From Erysipelothrix tonsillarum DSM 14972 (GTDB lineage Bacteria > Bacillota_I > Bacilli_A > Erysipelotrichales > Erysipelotrichaceae): a stretch of 64,000 nucleotides of DNA. The notes under the pieces were generated by a model. The model was given only the letters and a program-made list of their open reading frames with translations. It ran no database searches and was not told the origin of the DNA. The number at the start of each line of letters is the position of its first letter. The first letter of the stretch is position 1. A program made the position numbers and the translations under genes. Positions 16,685 to 25,639 of the stretch are shown one piece after another. The stretch lies in assembly GCF_000373785.1 (NCBI RefSeq), contig NZ_KB892377.1, positions 299,616 through 363,615 on the forward strand, in the 5' to 3' direction.

Positions 16685-17843
16685 ACCTGATATTAGATTC
16701 GATGGATTTAATGAGGATTGGGAACAACGTGAACTGGGGAATGTATCAGATATTATTGGTGGTGGAACACCGAGTACAAATAATTCTAAATATTGGAACG
16801 GTGATATTGATTGGTATTCTCCAGTTGAGATTGACGAGCGAATTTATGTTTCTGGTAGTCAAAAGAAAATAACAAAATTGGGAATAGAAAAGAGTTCAAC
16901 GAAAATATTACCTGTTGGCACTGTGCTTTTCACTTCTCGTGCAGGTATCGGAAACACAGCAATATTGGCAAAAGAAGGTTGTACCAATCAAGGTTTTCAG
17001 TCAATCATCCCATACAAAGATGAATTAGACAGTTACTTTATCTATTCCAGAACGAATGAATTGAAACGCTATGGTGAAATGACTGGAGCAGGATCCACCT
17101 TTGTAGAAGTTTCTGGAAAACAGATGGCCAAAATGCCGATTTTTATTCCGAAAATTGAAGAACAAAAAGTAATAGGCTCGTTCTTTTCTAGATTAGACAA
17201 CCTCATCATCCTTCATCAGCGTGAGTTAGAAAACTATAAACTATTTAAAAAAGGCTTTTTGCAAAAACTCTTTCCTTCAAATAGTGATATAAATCCTTCA
17301 ATTAGATTTGATGGATTTACTGGTGCTTGGGAACTGAGAAGCGTCGATGAAATATCAAATAGATTTGATAATTTGCGAATACCAGTTTCAGCTTCAGAGA
17401 GAATAAAAGGAAATACACCTTATTATGGAGCAAATGGAATTCAAGATTATGTTGAAGGGTTTACGCATGATGGAGAGTTTGTTTTAGTTGCAGAGGACGG
17501 AGCTAATGATTTGAAAAATTACCCTGTACAATATGTAAATGGCAAGGTTTGGGTTAATAATCATGCACATGTTCTACAGTCAAAGATTGGAACTTCAGAC
17601 AACTTATTTCTTATGAATTCATTTAAAAACATCAATATTGAACCCTTTTTAGTAGGTGGAGGTAGATCCAAACTTAATGCAGACGTTATGATGAAAATTT
17701 CGTTTCCGATTCCAAGTTTGCACGAACAAACTCAAATCGGGTCATTCTTCCAATCACTAGACCACCTCATCACCCTTCATCAGCGTGAGTTAGATAATTA
17801 TAAAGAATTGAAAAAAGGATTCCTACAAAAGATGTTCGTTTAG
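16674..17843 (+). CDS. hsdS: Type I restriction-modification system, specificity subunit
   Basis: A 389-residue protein made of two target-recognition halves. Each half opens with the same phrase (IRFDGFNEDWEQRELG; IRFDGFTGAWELRSV near residue 204) and closes with the conserved helix LHQRELxNYKxxKKGFLQK. The first TRD has the GGGTPSTNNSKYWNGDIDWYSP motif common to HsdS proteins. The two TRDs determine the two halves of a bipartite DNA target, which cannot be predicted by eye. It overlaps hsdM by 11 bases. No second hsdS or inverted repeat for phase variation is seen nearby. Confidence 0.93.
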   Translation: MKNKPDIRFDGFNEDWEQRELGNVSDIIGGGTPSTNNSKYWNGDIDWYSPVEIDERIYVSGSQKKITKLGIEKSSTKILPVGTVLFTSRAGIGNTAILAKEGCTNQGFQSIIPYKDELDSYFIYSRTNELKRYGEMTGAGSTFVEVSGKQMAKMPIFIPKIEEQKVIGSFFSRLDNLIILHQRELENYKLFKKGFLQKLFPSNSDINPSIRFDGFTGAWELRSVDEISNRFDNLRIPVSASERIKGNTPYYGANGIQDYVEGFTHDGEFVLVAEDGANDLKNYPVQYVNGKVWVNNHAHVLQSKIGTSDNLFLMNSFKNINIEPFLVGGGRSKLNADVMMKISFPIPSLHEQTQIGSFFQSLDHLITLHQRELDNYKELKKGFLQKMFV

Positions 17844-17864
17844 TTTGAATAATAGGGGGCTACT

Positions 17865-20800
17865 ATGATTAGAAAATATGATAATGAGTTAGAGTTAGAG
17901 CGTAAATTAATTGAGAGTCTTGGAGAGGGTCATAATCAATGGACTTACCGTTCTGACTTAAAAAGCGAAGCGGATTTATGGAGCAATTTAAGAGAAAAAA
18001 TAACACGAAATAATTTGGATGCATTAAATGATGTGATGCTTACGGATTATGAATTTGAGCTGATTAAGACGGAGTTGTTAAGTAAAACAACAACGCCTTT
18101 TAATGCTGCCAAGTGGTTAAAAGGTGAAAATGGCATTGCTCGCATCACGATTGATCGTGAGGATGTGTCACTTGGGTCGTTGTCGCTAGTGCTGTATTCG
18201 AACCGAGATATTGGTGGAGGGATATCATCCTATGAAGTGGTAAATCAAATTGCGACAAAACCATCGAATGCGGATGGAAGAGATCGTCGTTTTGATATCA
18301 CATTATTGATTAACGGTTTACCTATTGTTCAAATTGAATTAAAGCAGGTACGCGCCAAAGACGGGTTTTACCAAGCTTTCAGACAAATAAAAAAATACGC
18401 AGAGGAAGGATTGTTTAGAAATAATATTTTTTCTACATTGCAATTATTTGTCATTTCAAATGAACAGACAACGCGATATTTTGCAAATGCAATGCCCGAG
18501 CAGATGAATGAAAAGTTTTTATTTAGCTGGCGTACAAAAGATAATGAGCGCATTGAGGATATTTATGAATTCTCAAAACAAGTTCTAAATATACCGGATG
18601 CGCATCGACTTATTGCGGATTATACTATTGTGAGTGAAGATCAAGATAACAAAACACTGATGGTCTTGCATCCCTATCAAATTCATGCAATTGAATCATT
18701 ATATCGTGCAGCAATGCAACATCAATCCGGATATATTTGGCATGCTACAGGGTCGGGGAAAACATTAACAAGTTTTGTATCGACAAAATTATTAGCCCGA
18801 AAAACAGGTGTCGATCGTACAATCATGCTTGTGGATCGCAAAGATTTGGATAATCAAACAACGGGCGAGTTTACCAAGTTTGCATCTGAATTTAACACTG
18901 GGATATCAACCGGGACAGCATCATCAAATAGCTTGATTGTTGGAACGGGAAGTTCACGAGAACTCAGTGAAGCACTGCTTTCAGAATCTAATACGAATAC
19001 CATTATTGTAACAACGCGACAAAAGCTTGACGCAGCGATGCGATATGCAGAAAAACTTGAACAAGAACGTGGCACCCAACGGTTTAAAAAATTAGTCGGG
19101 TCTCATATCGTATTTGTTGTCGATGAGTGTCATCGTGCAGTGAGTTCAGAAGGGATGGAAGAGATTAAGAAATTATTCCCTAACTCGACTTGGTTTGGTT
19201 TTACCGGTACCCCAATTTTTGAAGTGAATAAAAAACAAGCGCAAGGACGACTTGCTCGAACTACCGAAGATCAGTATGGGCCTTGCTTACATACGTATAC
19301 AATTAAGAATGCTCTTGATGATCACTCTGTTTTAGGATTTCAGGTGGAGCATGAAGATACCGTTGGGTCTCTGGAACTTGATAATGCGATTTTTAGATTC
19401 ATGCGACATTCAGATGCAAATAATGATCTTTCCGATAACGAACTGAATGAAGTAATTAATAAAATGGAACCAATTGATAAAGAGAAATATTTATCAAATA
19501 GTCATTATGATAATCAAAAGCATATCGACACAGTTATTTATAAAATATTAAAACCTGATAGTGCATCCATTAAGTTTAAGTTCAAAAATGGTAAACCGAC
19601 TATGTCTGCAATCTTAACAACGTCCTCGATTGATATGGCAAAGCGATACTATAAGTCAATTAAAGCATTTACTGAAAAAGAAAAGTGGCATAAAATAAAC
19701 TATGCGGATGCAAAACTGCGTGAAGGGTATGCAATTGATGATCCGGACTTTCCACGTGTTGCGATTACGTACTCGTTACAAGAAAATGATGATCAAGCTT
19801 ACGAGATTCAAAATGAAATGAATGAAATTATTAATGATTATAACCGAGCTTACGGTACATCATGGCGTGTTGAAGACATCGATCGTTATAATGGCGATAT
19901 TAATAATCGCCTCGCACGAAAAAAAGGGGAGTATAAAATTCCGGGGAATCAAGTTGATCTCGTGATTGTGGTTGATCGCTTGCTTACTGGTTTTGATGCA
20001 CCGACAATTCAAACACTGTTCGTTGATCGAAATTTGATGTATGCAAATCTTATTCAAGCATTTTCTCGAACCAATCGTACTTATCCTGGCAAAGAAAAAG
20101 GTCTCATTGTAACATTTAGAAAACCTGAAACAATGGCGAAGAATGTAGAAGAGGCGACTTTACTTTATTCAAATGATAATACGAATGATAGCGGGCTAAT
20201 TTATCCGTCGTACGAGGAATCAAAACGTAAGTTTAATAAAGCATCATTAAAATTCAATAAGCTAGTCAAAGGGCCGATAACGTTCAGTGAGGACGCACCC
20301 ATTGAGAACAACATCGAATTTGTGAAAGCCTATCAAGAACTAACACGATCTTACGAGGCCTTAGTCACTTATGACGATTTTAATGAAGTGATTGCGACGT
20401 CAAAGACATTACAAGAAAAAGTAGCGTTATTACATGATAATGAAGGACTTTATCATACTATCAAAGCTTCATTGATGCTCGAAGAAACTGAGAAAAAAGA
20501 ACCTATGGATTTAGGGGATGTGGAATTTTATAGTGATATTGCATCAACGATATATGATGTTGATTCAGCTTATATTACGAAATTACTGGGCTTGTACGCA
20601 CCTTATAATTCATCAGTGCGTGAAGATATTGAAAAAGCAATGGACAAACTAAACAAATCTGAATTCATAAAAAATATCTATAGAGCTATATTAAATGATA
20701 TTGACTCAGGAATAATTAAGCCTGACGATGATACACATGCGGTTAAGCGATATTATTTCAGTGAAGCGAGAGATTCAACGATCAGCTTGTTTGCACAGGA

Positions 20801-21029
20801 ATGGTGTGTCTCTGAAGATGAACTGATGATTTCAGCGGTTCAATATCGCATTGGTATGGAAAAGATTCCTAATATAGGAAGAATAACGAGTTCAATGAAC
20901 TCTTCCGACTATGGTAAGAGACATAGTATTGATAAAGTAATACCTTTTATTTATCATACGAAAATTAAAGAGGCATGGTCAGATCTTCTAAATCATCAAA
21001 TACTTGAAATTGATGCGGAATTGAGTTAA
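17865..21029 (+). CDS. hsdR: Type I restriction-modification system, R subunit
   Basis: A 1054-residue motor-nuclease. The N-terminal PD-(D/E)xK nuclease shows RRFDITLLINGLPIVQIELKQ (about 141-161). The helicase core has Walker A HATGSGKT (about 294-301), the DECH box (about 420), FTGTP, and a later QAFSRTNRTYPGKEKG motif VI. The helical C-terminus binds HsdM. Full family length, no frameshift. It begins 21 bases after hsdS, with ribosome site AGGGGG upstream of ATG 17865, and is followed by a strong terminator, so hsdMSR is a self-contained operon. Confidence 0.95.
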   Translation: MIRKYDNELELERKLIESLGEGHNQWTYRSDLKSEADLWSNLREKITRNNLDALNDVMLTDYEFELIKTELLSKTTTPFNAAKWLKGENGIARITIDREDVSLGSLSLVLYSNRDIGGGISSYEVVNQIATKPSNADGRDRRFDITLLINGLPIVQIELKQVRAKDGFYQAFRQIKKYAEEGLFRNNIFSTLQLFVISNEQTTRYFANAMPEQMNEKFLFSWRTKDNERIEDIYEFSKQVLNIPDAHRLIADYTIVSEDQDNKTLMVLHPYQIHAIESLYRAAMQHQSGYIWHATGSGKTLTSFVSTKLLARKTGVDRTIMLVDRKDLDNQTTGEFTKFASEFNTGISTGTASSNSLIVGTGSSRELSEALLSESNTNTIIVTTRQKLDAAMRYAEKLEQERGTQRFKKLVGSHIVFVVDECHRAVSSEGMEEIKKLFPNSTWFGFTGTPIFEVNKKQAQGRLARTTEDQYGPCLHTYTIKNALDDHSVLGFQVEHEDTVGSLELDNAIFRFMRHSDANNDLSDNELNEVINKMEPIDKEKYLSNSHYDNQKHIDTVIYKILKPDSASIKFKFKNGKPTMSAILTTSSIDMAKRYYKSIKAFTEKEKWHKINYADAKLREGYAIDDPDFPRVAITYSLQENDDQAYEIQNEMNEIINDYNRAYGTSWRVEDIDRYNGDINNRLARKKGEYKIPGNQVDLVIVVDRLLTGFDAPTIQTLFVDRNLMYANLIQAFSRTNRTYPGKEKGLIVTFRKPETMAKNVEEATLLYSNDNTNDSGLIYPSYEESKRKFNKASLKFNKLVKGPITFSEDAPIENNIEFVKAYQELTRSYEALVTYDDFNEVIATSKTLQEKVALLHDNEGLYHTIKASLMLEETEKKEPMDLGDVEFYSDIASTIYDVDSAYITKLLGLYAPYNSSVREDIEKAMDKLNKSEFIKNIYRAILNDIDSGIIKPDDDTHAVKRYYFSEARDSTISLFAQEWCVSEDELMISAVQYRIGMEKIPNIGRITSSMNSSDYGKRHSIDKVIPFIYHTKIKEAWSDLLNHQILEIDAELS

Positions 21030-21044
21030 TAATTTTGGCAAGAT

Positions 21045-21078
21045 AAAAGACTCATTCAATTCAATGAATGAGTCTTTT
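21045..21078 (+). terminator. Terminator of the hsdMSR operon
   Basis: AAAAGACTCATTCA pairs perfectly with TGAATGAGTCTTTT across a short loop. The symmetrical A and T runs allow action on both strands. Confidence 0.85.
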
Positions 21079-21179
21079 GTTCGACTAAATTGCTCCAAAT
21101 ATTTATTAGTGGTATTTAATGTGAACTTAGTAAACTAAAACACTAAAATTTATTATTTAGAAATTTTAGAGAAAAAAAC

Positions 21180-21207
21180 TTGTATACAAACTCATACATG
21201 ATATAAT
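21180..21207 (+). promoter_or_regulatory. Promoter of the small RNA at 21214
   Basis: TTGTAT (21180-21185) is separated by 16 bases from TATAAT (21202-21207), with TG just before the -10. No ribosome site or long frame follows before the terminator, so the transcript looks non-coding. Confidence 0.65.
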
Positions 21208-21213
21208 AATTAT

Positions 21214-21321
21214 AGTAAATCGACTTAAGTTATATCTTAGAAGGAAAAACACTTCTGCAGTTTGTGCAGGATGGCTTATCCCACCATTTAAAATTTAAAC
21301 CCACTATTAAGTGGGTTTTTT
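21214..21321 (+). ncRNA. Candidate small RNA, family B copy 1
   Basis: About 108 bases from a good promoter to an intrinsic terminator (CCCAC/GTGGG plus T6 at 21297-21321). It holds short hairpins AGAAG/CTTCT and CTGCAG/TGCAG, then GGATGG-C-TTATCC-C-ACCA (21269-21286). About 35 bases around that last block are repeated at 35671-35704. No peptide frame with a ribosome site is seen. Function unknown. By analogy with the pseudoknot RNA 1 kb downstream, it may be a leader or antitoxin RNA whose effector gene is lost. The 410 bases after it hold no convincing gene. Confidence 0.5.
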
Positions 21322-21733
21322 CGTGTTTGAATTTTTAAAGTTACCAAAATAAAGAAACTTTTTAATTTATGAGAAATTTTTTCTTTTCTCTAAGAGTATT
21401 GAGGATCGCAACTCCTGTTTGACTATGAATGTTATGGTTCAACATATCAGTAATATCTTGGGACTATTGAAAAATTTAAATAATGTTTTAGGCATAAATA
21501 TGACTTACCTTATGAAGTGTAGATTAAGAATTATACTTGTCTTTTTATACAATTTACGTTGTCATCTTTAGATAGACTCTAGAGTTACTAAAGTTCTATT
21601 TTTTCTTATAAAATGAATTATAATAAATATTTGGTATGCAGATGATAGATAATGATATATGTACATAATTGATTTATTAAAAATGATAGAAGCGGATTAA
21701 AACATGTATAATATAAATAAAGGAGGGGTTCAC

Positions 21734-22150
21734 TTGAAGAAAATAATGATTATGTTAACACTAATATTAGTGTTTATCACTGGTTGCAGCAAACAAGATG
21801 CAATGAAGGTAATGCAGGAAGACATACAAAATAATGGCATTGAGAGTGCACACGTACAACTAAGAATTGGAGGAACAATCACGGAACGTAATGTCATGGA
21901 GGAAGATATACAAACACTCCAAGAAGCAATGAGTGAATTTGAAGTTGAAAAAATTCCTAAACATAAAATGGAGCTCCTCTACGGCAGTGTGACTGAACTA
22001 AAATTAAAACTCAAAAACGGATCAAACTATGAGATTACTGAGATAGGTAATACTTATTTGATTGTTAATGATAAGAATTATATTATCAAAAATGATAGTT
22101 ATGATACTTACAGTACTTGGGTAGATTCAGTATTTAATTTAACGTTTTAA
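21734..22150 (+). CDS. Small lipoprotein of unknown function
   Basis: A 138-residue exported lipoprotein starting at TTG 21734 nine bases after AGGAGGGG. The in-frame ATG at 21704 lies upstream of the ribosome site and is unlikely. Signal peptide KKIMIMLTLILVFITGC ends in a lipobox with Cys as the lipidated residue. The mature part is mixed alpha/beta and contains strand pairs such as ELKLKLKNGSNYEITEIGNTYLIVNDKNYII. I recognise no family. It is monocistronic, between two small-RNA genes. Confidence 0.7.
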   Translation: MKKIMIMLTLILVFITGCSKQDAMKVMQEDIQNNGIESAHVQLRIGGTITERNVMEEDIQTLQEAMSEFEVEKIPKHKMELLYGSVTELKLKLKNGSNYEITEIGNTYLIVNDKNYIIKNDSYDTYSTWVDSVFNLTF

Positions 22151-22219
22151 TTTTAGATTTCCTTATTTGATAATGTAATAGAATGTAAAATTGTCACTAA
22201 ATCTGCTATTATTAATTAA

Positions 22220-22300
22220 AGGTTATCAGCGACCAAGGGGAAGATCCGAATGCTGACAATTGTAAAGAGGTTAAAACCTCAATAAAAAATTAGTGTGCCC
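22220..22300 (+). ncRNA. Pseudoknot small RNA, copy 2, truncated by an IS
   Basis: Nearly identical to 4449-4525: the same GGTT/GACC stem, TCAGC loop and GCTGA partner (pseudoknot), and the GAGGTT/AACCTC hairpin. It differs at only a few positions, all in loops or linker. It has its own extended -10 (TGCTATTAT, 22204-22212). It stops abruptly at GTGCCC where the insertion sequence begins. Its likely terminator (a T-rich hairpin around 23556-23605) and a decayed DUF3800 gene lie beyond the insertion. Candidate structured RNAs upstream of DUF3800 genes are known in Rfam as DUF3800 motifs; membership of this sequence is untested. Confidence 0.6.
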
Positions 22301-22337
22301 GGTACTGACCTATAGTTTTGGTATCCCCCCAAAAAAG

Positions 22338-23192
22338 TTAAGAGCTGGAGTGTGATTTTCGATATTCGATCGGAGATTTATACCCCAGCCTTTCTTGTAT
22401 TCTATATTCATTGTAATATTTTATATATTGTATCACTGTTTGTGATACAATTTCATTAGAACTCTTTAGTTGAGGTTCTAAATGGAATGTTTCATGTTTC
22501 AAGTATCCATGAAATGTTTCTATTGGGGCATTATCAGATGGTTTTCCTGGTCGGGACATACTCATCGTAATGCCTTTTTCTTTTACCTTAATTTGATATG
22601 AGTGTGCTGTATATACTGATCCTTGGTCACTGTGAAGGATACAAGATTCATTTAAATTTGGAAGGTGGTTTAAGGTATCTAGCACACACTCTAGATCCTG
22701 CTTATCACTAATCGTATATGCAATAATTTCTCGATTATATAAGTCCATAATACTCGATAAATAAAGCATTGACTTTCCAAAAGGCAAATAAGTTATGTCT
22801 GTCGATAACTTCTCAAAGGGACGATCTGCGTTAAAATCTACATTGATGATATTTTCTACTATCTTAAATGGTTGTCCAGTTGATTTTCTGCGTTTTGGCC
22901 TTACTTTACAGTTCAAGTTATTCTTTTGTATTATCCTTTGAACGGTATACTTATTTGCTCTCATTTCTTTATTCACAAGATATGTAATTTTACGATATCC
23001 ATATCTATACTTATTTTCTGCACAAAGAGTCTTCACTAGTTTGACAAGCTTTGAGTCTTCTTTATCGATTGAAATCTCTTTTTTCCATCTGTTGTAAGTA
23101 GTTCTTGAGATGTTTAAGGTTTCCAAGACTTTCTTTTGAGTTATTTTGCCTCTATAAAAGTCTACTAACTGAATGATTACTTCCGGTTCCAC
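22338..23192 (-). CDS. IS3-family orfB transposase (DDE)
   Basis: A 284-residue integrase-type transposase of the IS150 branch. The N-terminal HTH_21 region includes YRYGYRKITYLVNKEMRANKYT. The rve/DDE core includes STDITYLPFG (first Asp), CILHSDQGSVYT (second Asp) and PSDNAPIETFHGYLKHE (Glu). Full length and unbroken, unlike its orfA. IS3 transposases normally need an OrfAB frameshift fusion, so with orfA damaged this copy is probably immobile unless complemented. Confidence 0.88.
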   Translation of the reverse strand: MEPEVIIQLVDFYRGKITQKKVLETLNISRTTYNRWKKEISIDKEDSKLVKLVKTLCAENKYRYGYRKITYLVNKEMRANKYTVQRIIQKNNLNCKVRPKRRKSTGQPFKIVENIINVDFNADRPFEKLSTDITYLPFGKSMLYLSSIMDLYNREIIAYTISDKQDLECVLDTLNHLPNLNESCILHSDQGSVYTAHSYQIKVKEKGITMSMSRPGKPSDNAPIETFHGYLKHETFHLEPQLKSSNEIVSQTVIQYIKYYNEYRIQERLGYKSPIEYRKSHSSS

Positions 23193-23487
23193 TTCCTTTC
23201 CAACTCCGGATACTTTTTTAAGATATCGTTCTGCATTTCCAACTGCTTTATTCTTTCTTTATCACTCGTATTCTGAATTGTATCCGAACTATGTCCATAA
23301 CTGTATTGCTTTCCTATTGGTTGATCAAAACGATGAAATTCTCCGTCTCGATGCCAGTAATACTAAGTATAGACTTGCGATTCACTCTTGATATTTAACT
23401 CACTCATAATTTCCTGTACAGGAACTCCAGCGGCCCCATTTCGACTGCCTTTAATTTAACTTCTCTTGTATAAAAATTATTTTTCAT
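23177..23487 (-). pseudogene. IS3-family orfA, broken
   Basis: Reading from 23487 on the minus strand gives MKNNFYTREVKLKAVEMG. A frame change follows to VPVQEIMSELNIKSESQVYT, a TAG where a Trp is expected, and YWHRDGEFHRFDQP, ending in a coiled coil. One frameshift and one nonsense change disable it. Confidence 0.75.
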
Positions 23488-23659
23488 ATAAAAAATACCT
23501 CCATCTTTCTATTTTACAATGAATTGATAGAAGTATTCTTTTTTTATTAAGTACCACTAAACTAGATTAGTTCATTTCTTAGTTGAAGGTGGTCTTTTTT
23601 TGTGCAATCATGTATTATTAATTTATCATTAGTTGGATAGAAAAAAGGAAAGGGCTACA

Positions 23660-24203
23660 ATGAATGAAGATATATACATATTCATTGATGATTCTGGGAA
23701 AATTGATAATAATACAATTTTTATTTATGGATGTGTATGTTTTATAGACTGAAAGAAAAAGATAAGGCAAGTAGACTTTGTTTAAACATTAAAAATGATT
23801 TTTTTAGTTCAAATGATGAAATGAAATTTAGGAACATAGTTTGAACTGAAGGGAAACCAGATAGAAAAAAAATTCTAAAATTGCAAAGAAAATTGGAAGG
23901 ATTTATACGTGTTGTTCCCATGTAAGTATTCCTCATATTGAAAGGGTTTATCTAAATAATTTTGAATCTAGGTGTAGATATGGTGTCAATAATATGCAGT
24001 TTGGGATGCTAAAGGGCGAGATTGCGAAAATTGAAAATGGGACAATTTTACAAGAAACTAATCACGGAAATCAAACATACTATCGCATTAAAATTTTTGT
24101 GGATTCATACATTCTTAAAGAGGGTTATGGTGATAAGACCATAGAGGTATACAATCTATGCCTATTCAGGCACAGATTGTATACGAAGAAGAAACATATT
24201 TAA
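23660..24203 (+). pseudogene. DUF3800 family protein, decayed
   Basis: Begins MNEDIYIFIDDSGKIDNNTIFIYGCVCF, the conserved N-terminus of DUF3800 proteins (the FIDDSG strand carries the first acidic residue of an RNase H-like fold). It then breaks with stops and at least two frame changes. The C-terminal part is recoverable in another frame from 23994 (MLKGEIAKIENGTILQETNH). Ribosome site AAAGG lies upstream of ATG 23660. Before the insertion at 22301-23555 this gene would have lain just downstream of the pseudoknot RNA and its terminator. Confidence 0.65.
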
Positions 24204-24278
24204 TGTGGATTCTGGAGATATTGAATTTTTAAAAATAGCAACACACAAAAGTACAACATAAAAAAAGGAGATAACAAT

Positions 24279-24556
24279 ATGGAATTATTTTTATCGAACT
24301 CGAACAAGAAGAAATGATGTATTTAGATGGTTGTTGGAGTATTAATCAAGTAGTAAAAAACTGCGTTGGACTTGCAGCATTAGCAGGTTTAGCGGTAGCT
24401 AAAGCAAACCCAGGATTAGGATTTTGGGGATTAACTGGAAAAGTTTCGGTAACAGCAGGAAAAGCATTTTGGACATTGCCATTGTGGGCGAAAGTAGCTG
24501 GATTATCAGCAGGTACTGCAAAAGTTTGGGCAATGGGAGAGTATGATCTCGGGTAA
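24279..24556 (+). pseudogene. Bacteriocin-like small peptide gene, leader frameshifted
   Basis: AAAAGGAG precedes ATG 24279, which opens MELFLS and soon stops. One missing base near 24297 would join it to ELEQEEMMYLDGCW and the 80-residue Gly/Ala-rich hydrophobic tail (GLAALAGLAVAKANPGLGFW; AKVAGLSAGTAKVWAMG) in the next frame. An acidic short leader plus an amphipathic Gly/Ala core is typical of unmodified bacteriocin precursors. As read, translation would have to start at 24314 or 24317, without a good ribosome site. Membrane-protein and metallopeptidase genes follow, as in bacteriocin loci. Function inferred from composition. Confidence 0.5.
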
Positions 24557-24589
24557 TAACTAATAACATAGAAAGGAAGCAAGTTTAAA

Positions 24590-24986
24590 ATGAAAAAACT
24601 GATCTTATTTATTCTCACTGTTGCAATTATCTATAGTTTTTTTTCAGTTAAGTTGTTATAACATGATAACTGTGTTTTATACAACCTTATATATTTATTT
24701 GTATCAATTTAGTGAGGTTGATATGAAATACTATATATTTTTAGGAATTTCAATAATTGTTGTTGCAAAAGGCCTGTATGGATATAAGTTTAAACCATTG
24801 AGGTATTTGAAAATGTTTGAGATGGAGTATTCATTTCAAAATTTACTTGAATTATTTGCATGTGCAATGTTTTTAATATACTATTACATAAAAATTGGGA
24901 GTATTATAGATGCTGACTCTATAATTACGTTACCCTCATTAATTATTTTTTTCTACTTTTCAGTGTTTATTTCAGAGGATGGCTAA
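24590..24986 (+). CDS. Membrane protein of the peptide cluster, split at a T8 tract
   Basis: AAAGGAAG precedes ATG 24590, whose frame ends after 23 residues (KKLILFILTVAIIYSFF). Removing one T from T8 at 24637-24644 joins it to the following frame and gives one protein of about 131 residues with four hydrophobic segments, ending at TAA 24984. Without the change, translation could restart at ATG 24723 (weak GTGAGG), giving an 87-residue protein with two or three membrane helices. It overlaps the metallopeptidase gene. Possible immunity or transport accessory; no family recognised. Confidence 0.5.
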
Positions 24987-24987
24987 T

Positions 24988-25611
24988 ATGACCATGTATA
25001 GAATGATGATAGTGCTTATCACCATGATAATCATACTAGAAATAGTTTCTAAATTATTTCAAAAAAAAATAGACTTAAAAAATAATTTAGAGGATGATAT
25101 TGATAGAATCATTAGTATTTTAGATGATAGGTATCTTCTTCCAAATTATATTATAAAAACGAATAGTAAAACATTTTCATACACATTTGCTAAAAACAAG
25201 ATATGTATTAATAACCGAAAACTTATTGGACACAATTTGATTAAGGGAATACACGAGATAGCACACGGAATTGATGCATCCACAAAGATAACGAGCGCAA
25301 TTTTTGTGATAATGCCTCACATCAGGATTGCAAGATGGCTTATGATTGCAATATTACTTCTCTCAAGGATCATGCTGACAATTAAATCTGAGCCAATTAT
25401 ATATATGTATCTGGGACTAAGCATTTTATATGTTTTTAGCCTTATCTATATAGAGTCAAGGGCGAATTATATCGTTGCGAGCTTTAATAATTTTGGTAGT
25501 GATCGCTGTATTTTGAGTTACATATGGATTTCATTTTTACTCCAAATCATATGGAGCATATTTTTTTTGATAATGCCTTTAAGCATTATCAAAATTCTCA
25601 ATGTAATCTAG
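24988..25611 (+). CDS. Membrane-bound zinc metallopeptidase-like protein
   Basis: About 207 residues, started at ATG 24988 because GAGG lies seven bases upstream (an ATG at 24979 is also in frame). One N-terminal helix (MIVLITMIIILEIVSKLF) is followed by a cytoplasmic or outer loop with HEIAHGID, an HExxH zinc site, then three to four more helices. ESRANYIVASF downstream offers the third ligand Glu. This resembles the YugP-like neutral zinc peptidase layout. It follows the bacteriocin-like peptide and membrane genes and could process or degrade the peptide, or give immunity; that role is inference. Confidence 0.6.
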   Translation: MTMYRMMIVLITMIIILEIVSKLFQKKIDLKNNLEDDIDRIISILDDRYLLPNYIIKTNSKTFSYTFAKNKICINNRKLIGHNLIKGIHEIAHGIDASTKITSAIFVIMPHIRIARWLMIAILLLSRIMLTIKSEPIIYMYLGLSILYVFSLIYIESRANYIVASFNNFGSDRCILSYIWISFLLQIIWSIFFLIMPLSIIKILNVI

Positions 25612-25639
25612 GCCATTTGTTCTTTTGTAGTAACTTTGT

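Larger units (their letters stand above)
22301..23555 (-). mobile_element. IS3-family insertion sequence interrupting the small RNA
   Basis: An element of about 1255 bases bounded by GGTACT at the left and AGTACC at the right; the inner parts of the ends are poorly matched. It carries orfB intact and orfA broken, both on the minus strand. It lies between the 5' part of the pseudoknot RNA and the remainder of that locus. No target-site duplication is visible, so some flanking sequence may have been lost. Confidence 0.75.

Noticed and set aside
21426..21572. Short plus-strand frame of 48 codons after the family B RNA
   Set aside because: No ribosome site, no recognisable motif, in a low-complexity A+T stretch.
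23173..23391. Plus-strand 72-residue frame
   Set aside because: Antisense to the IS orfA pseudogene.
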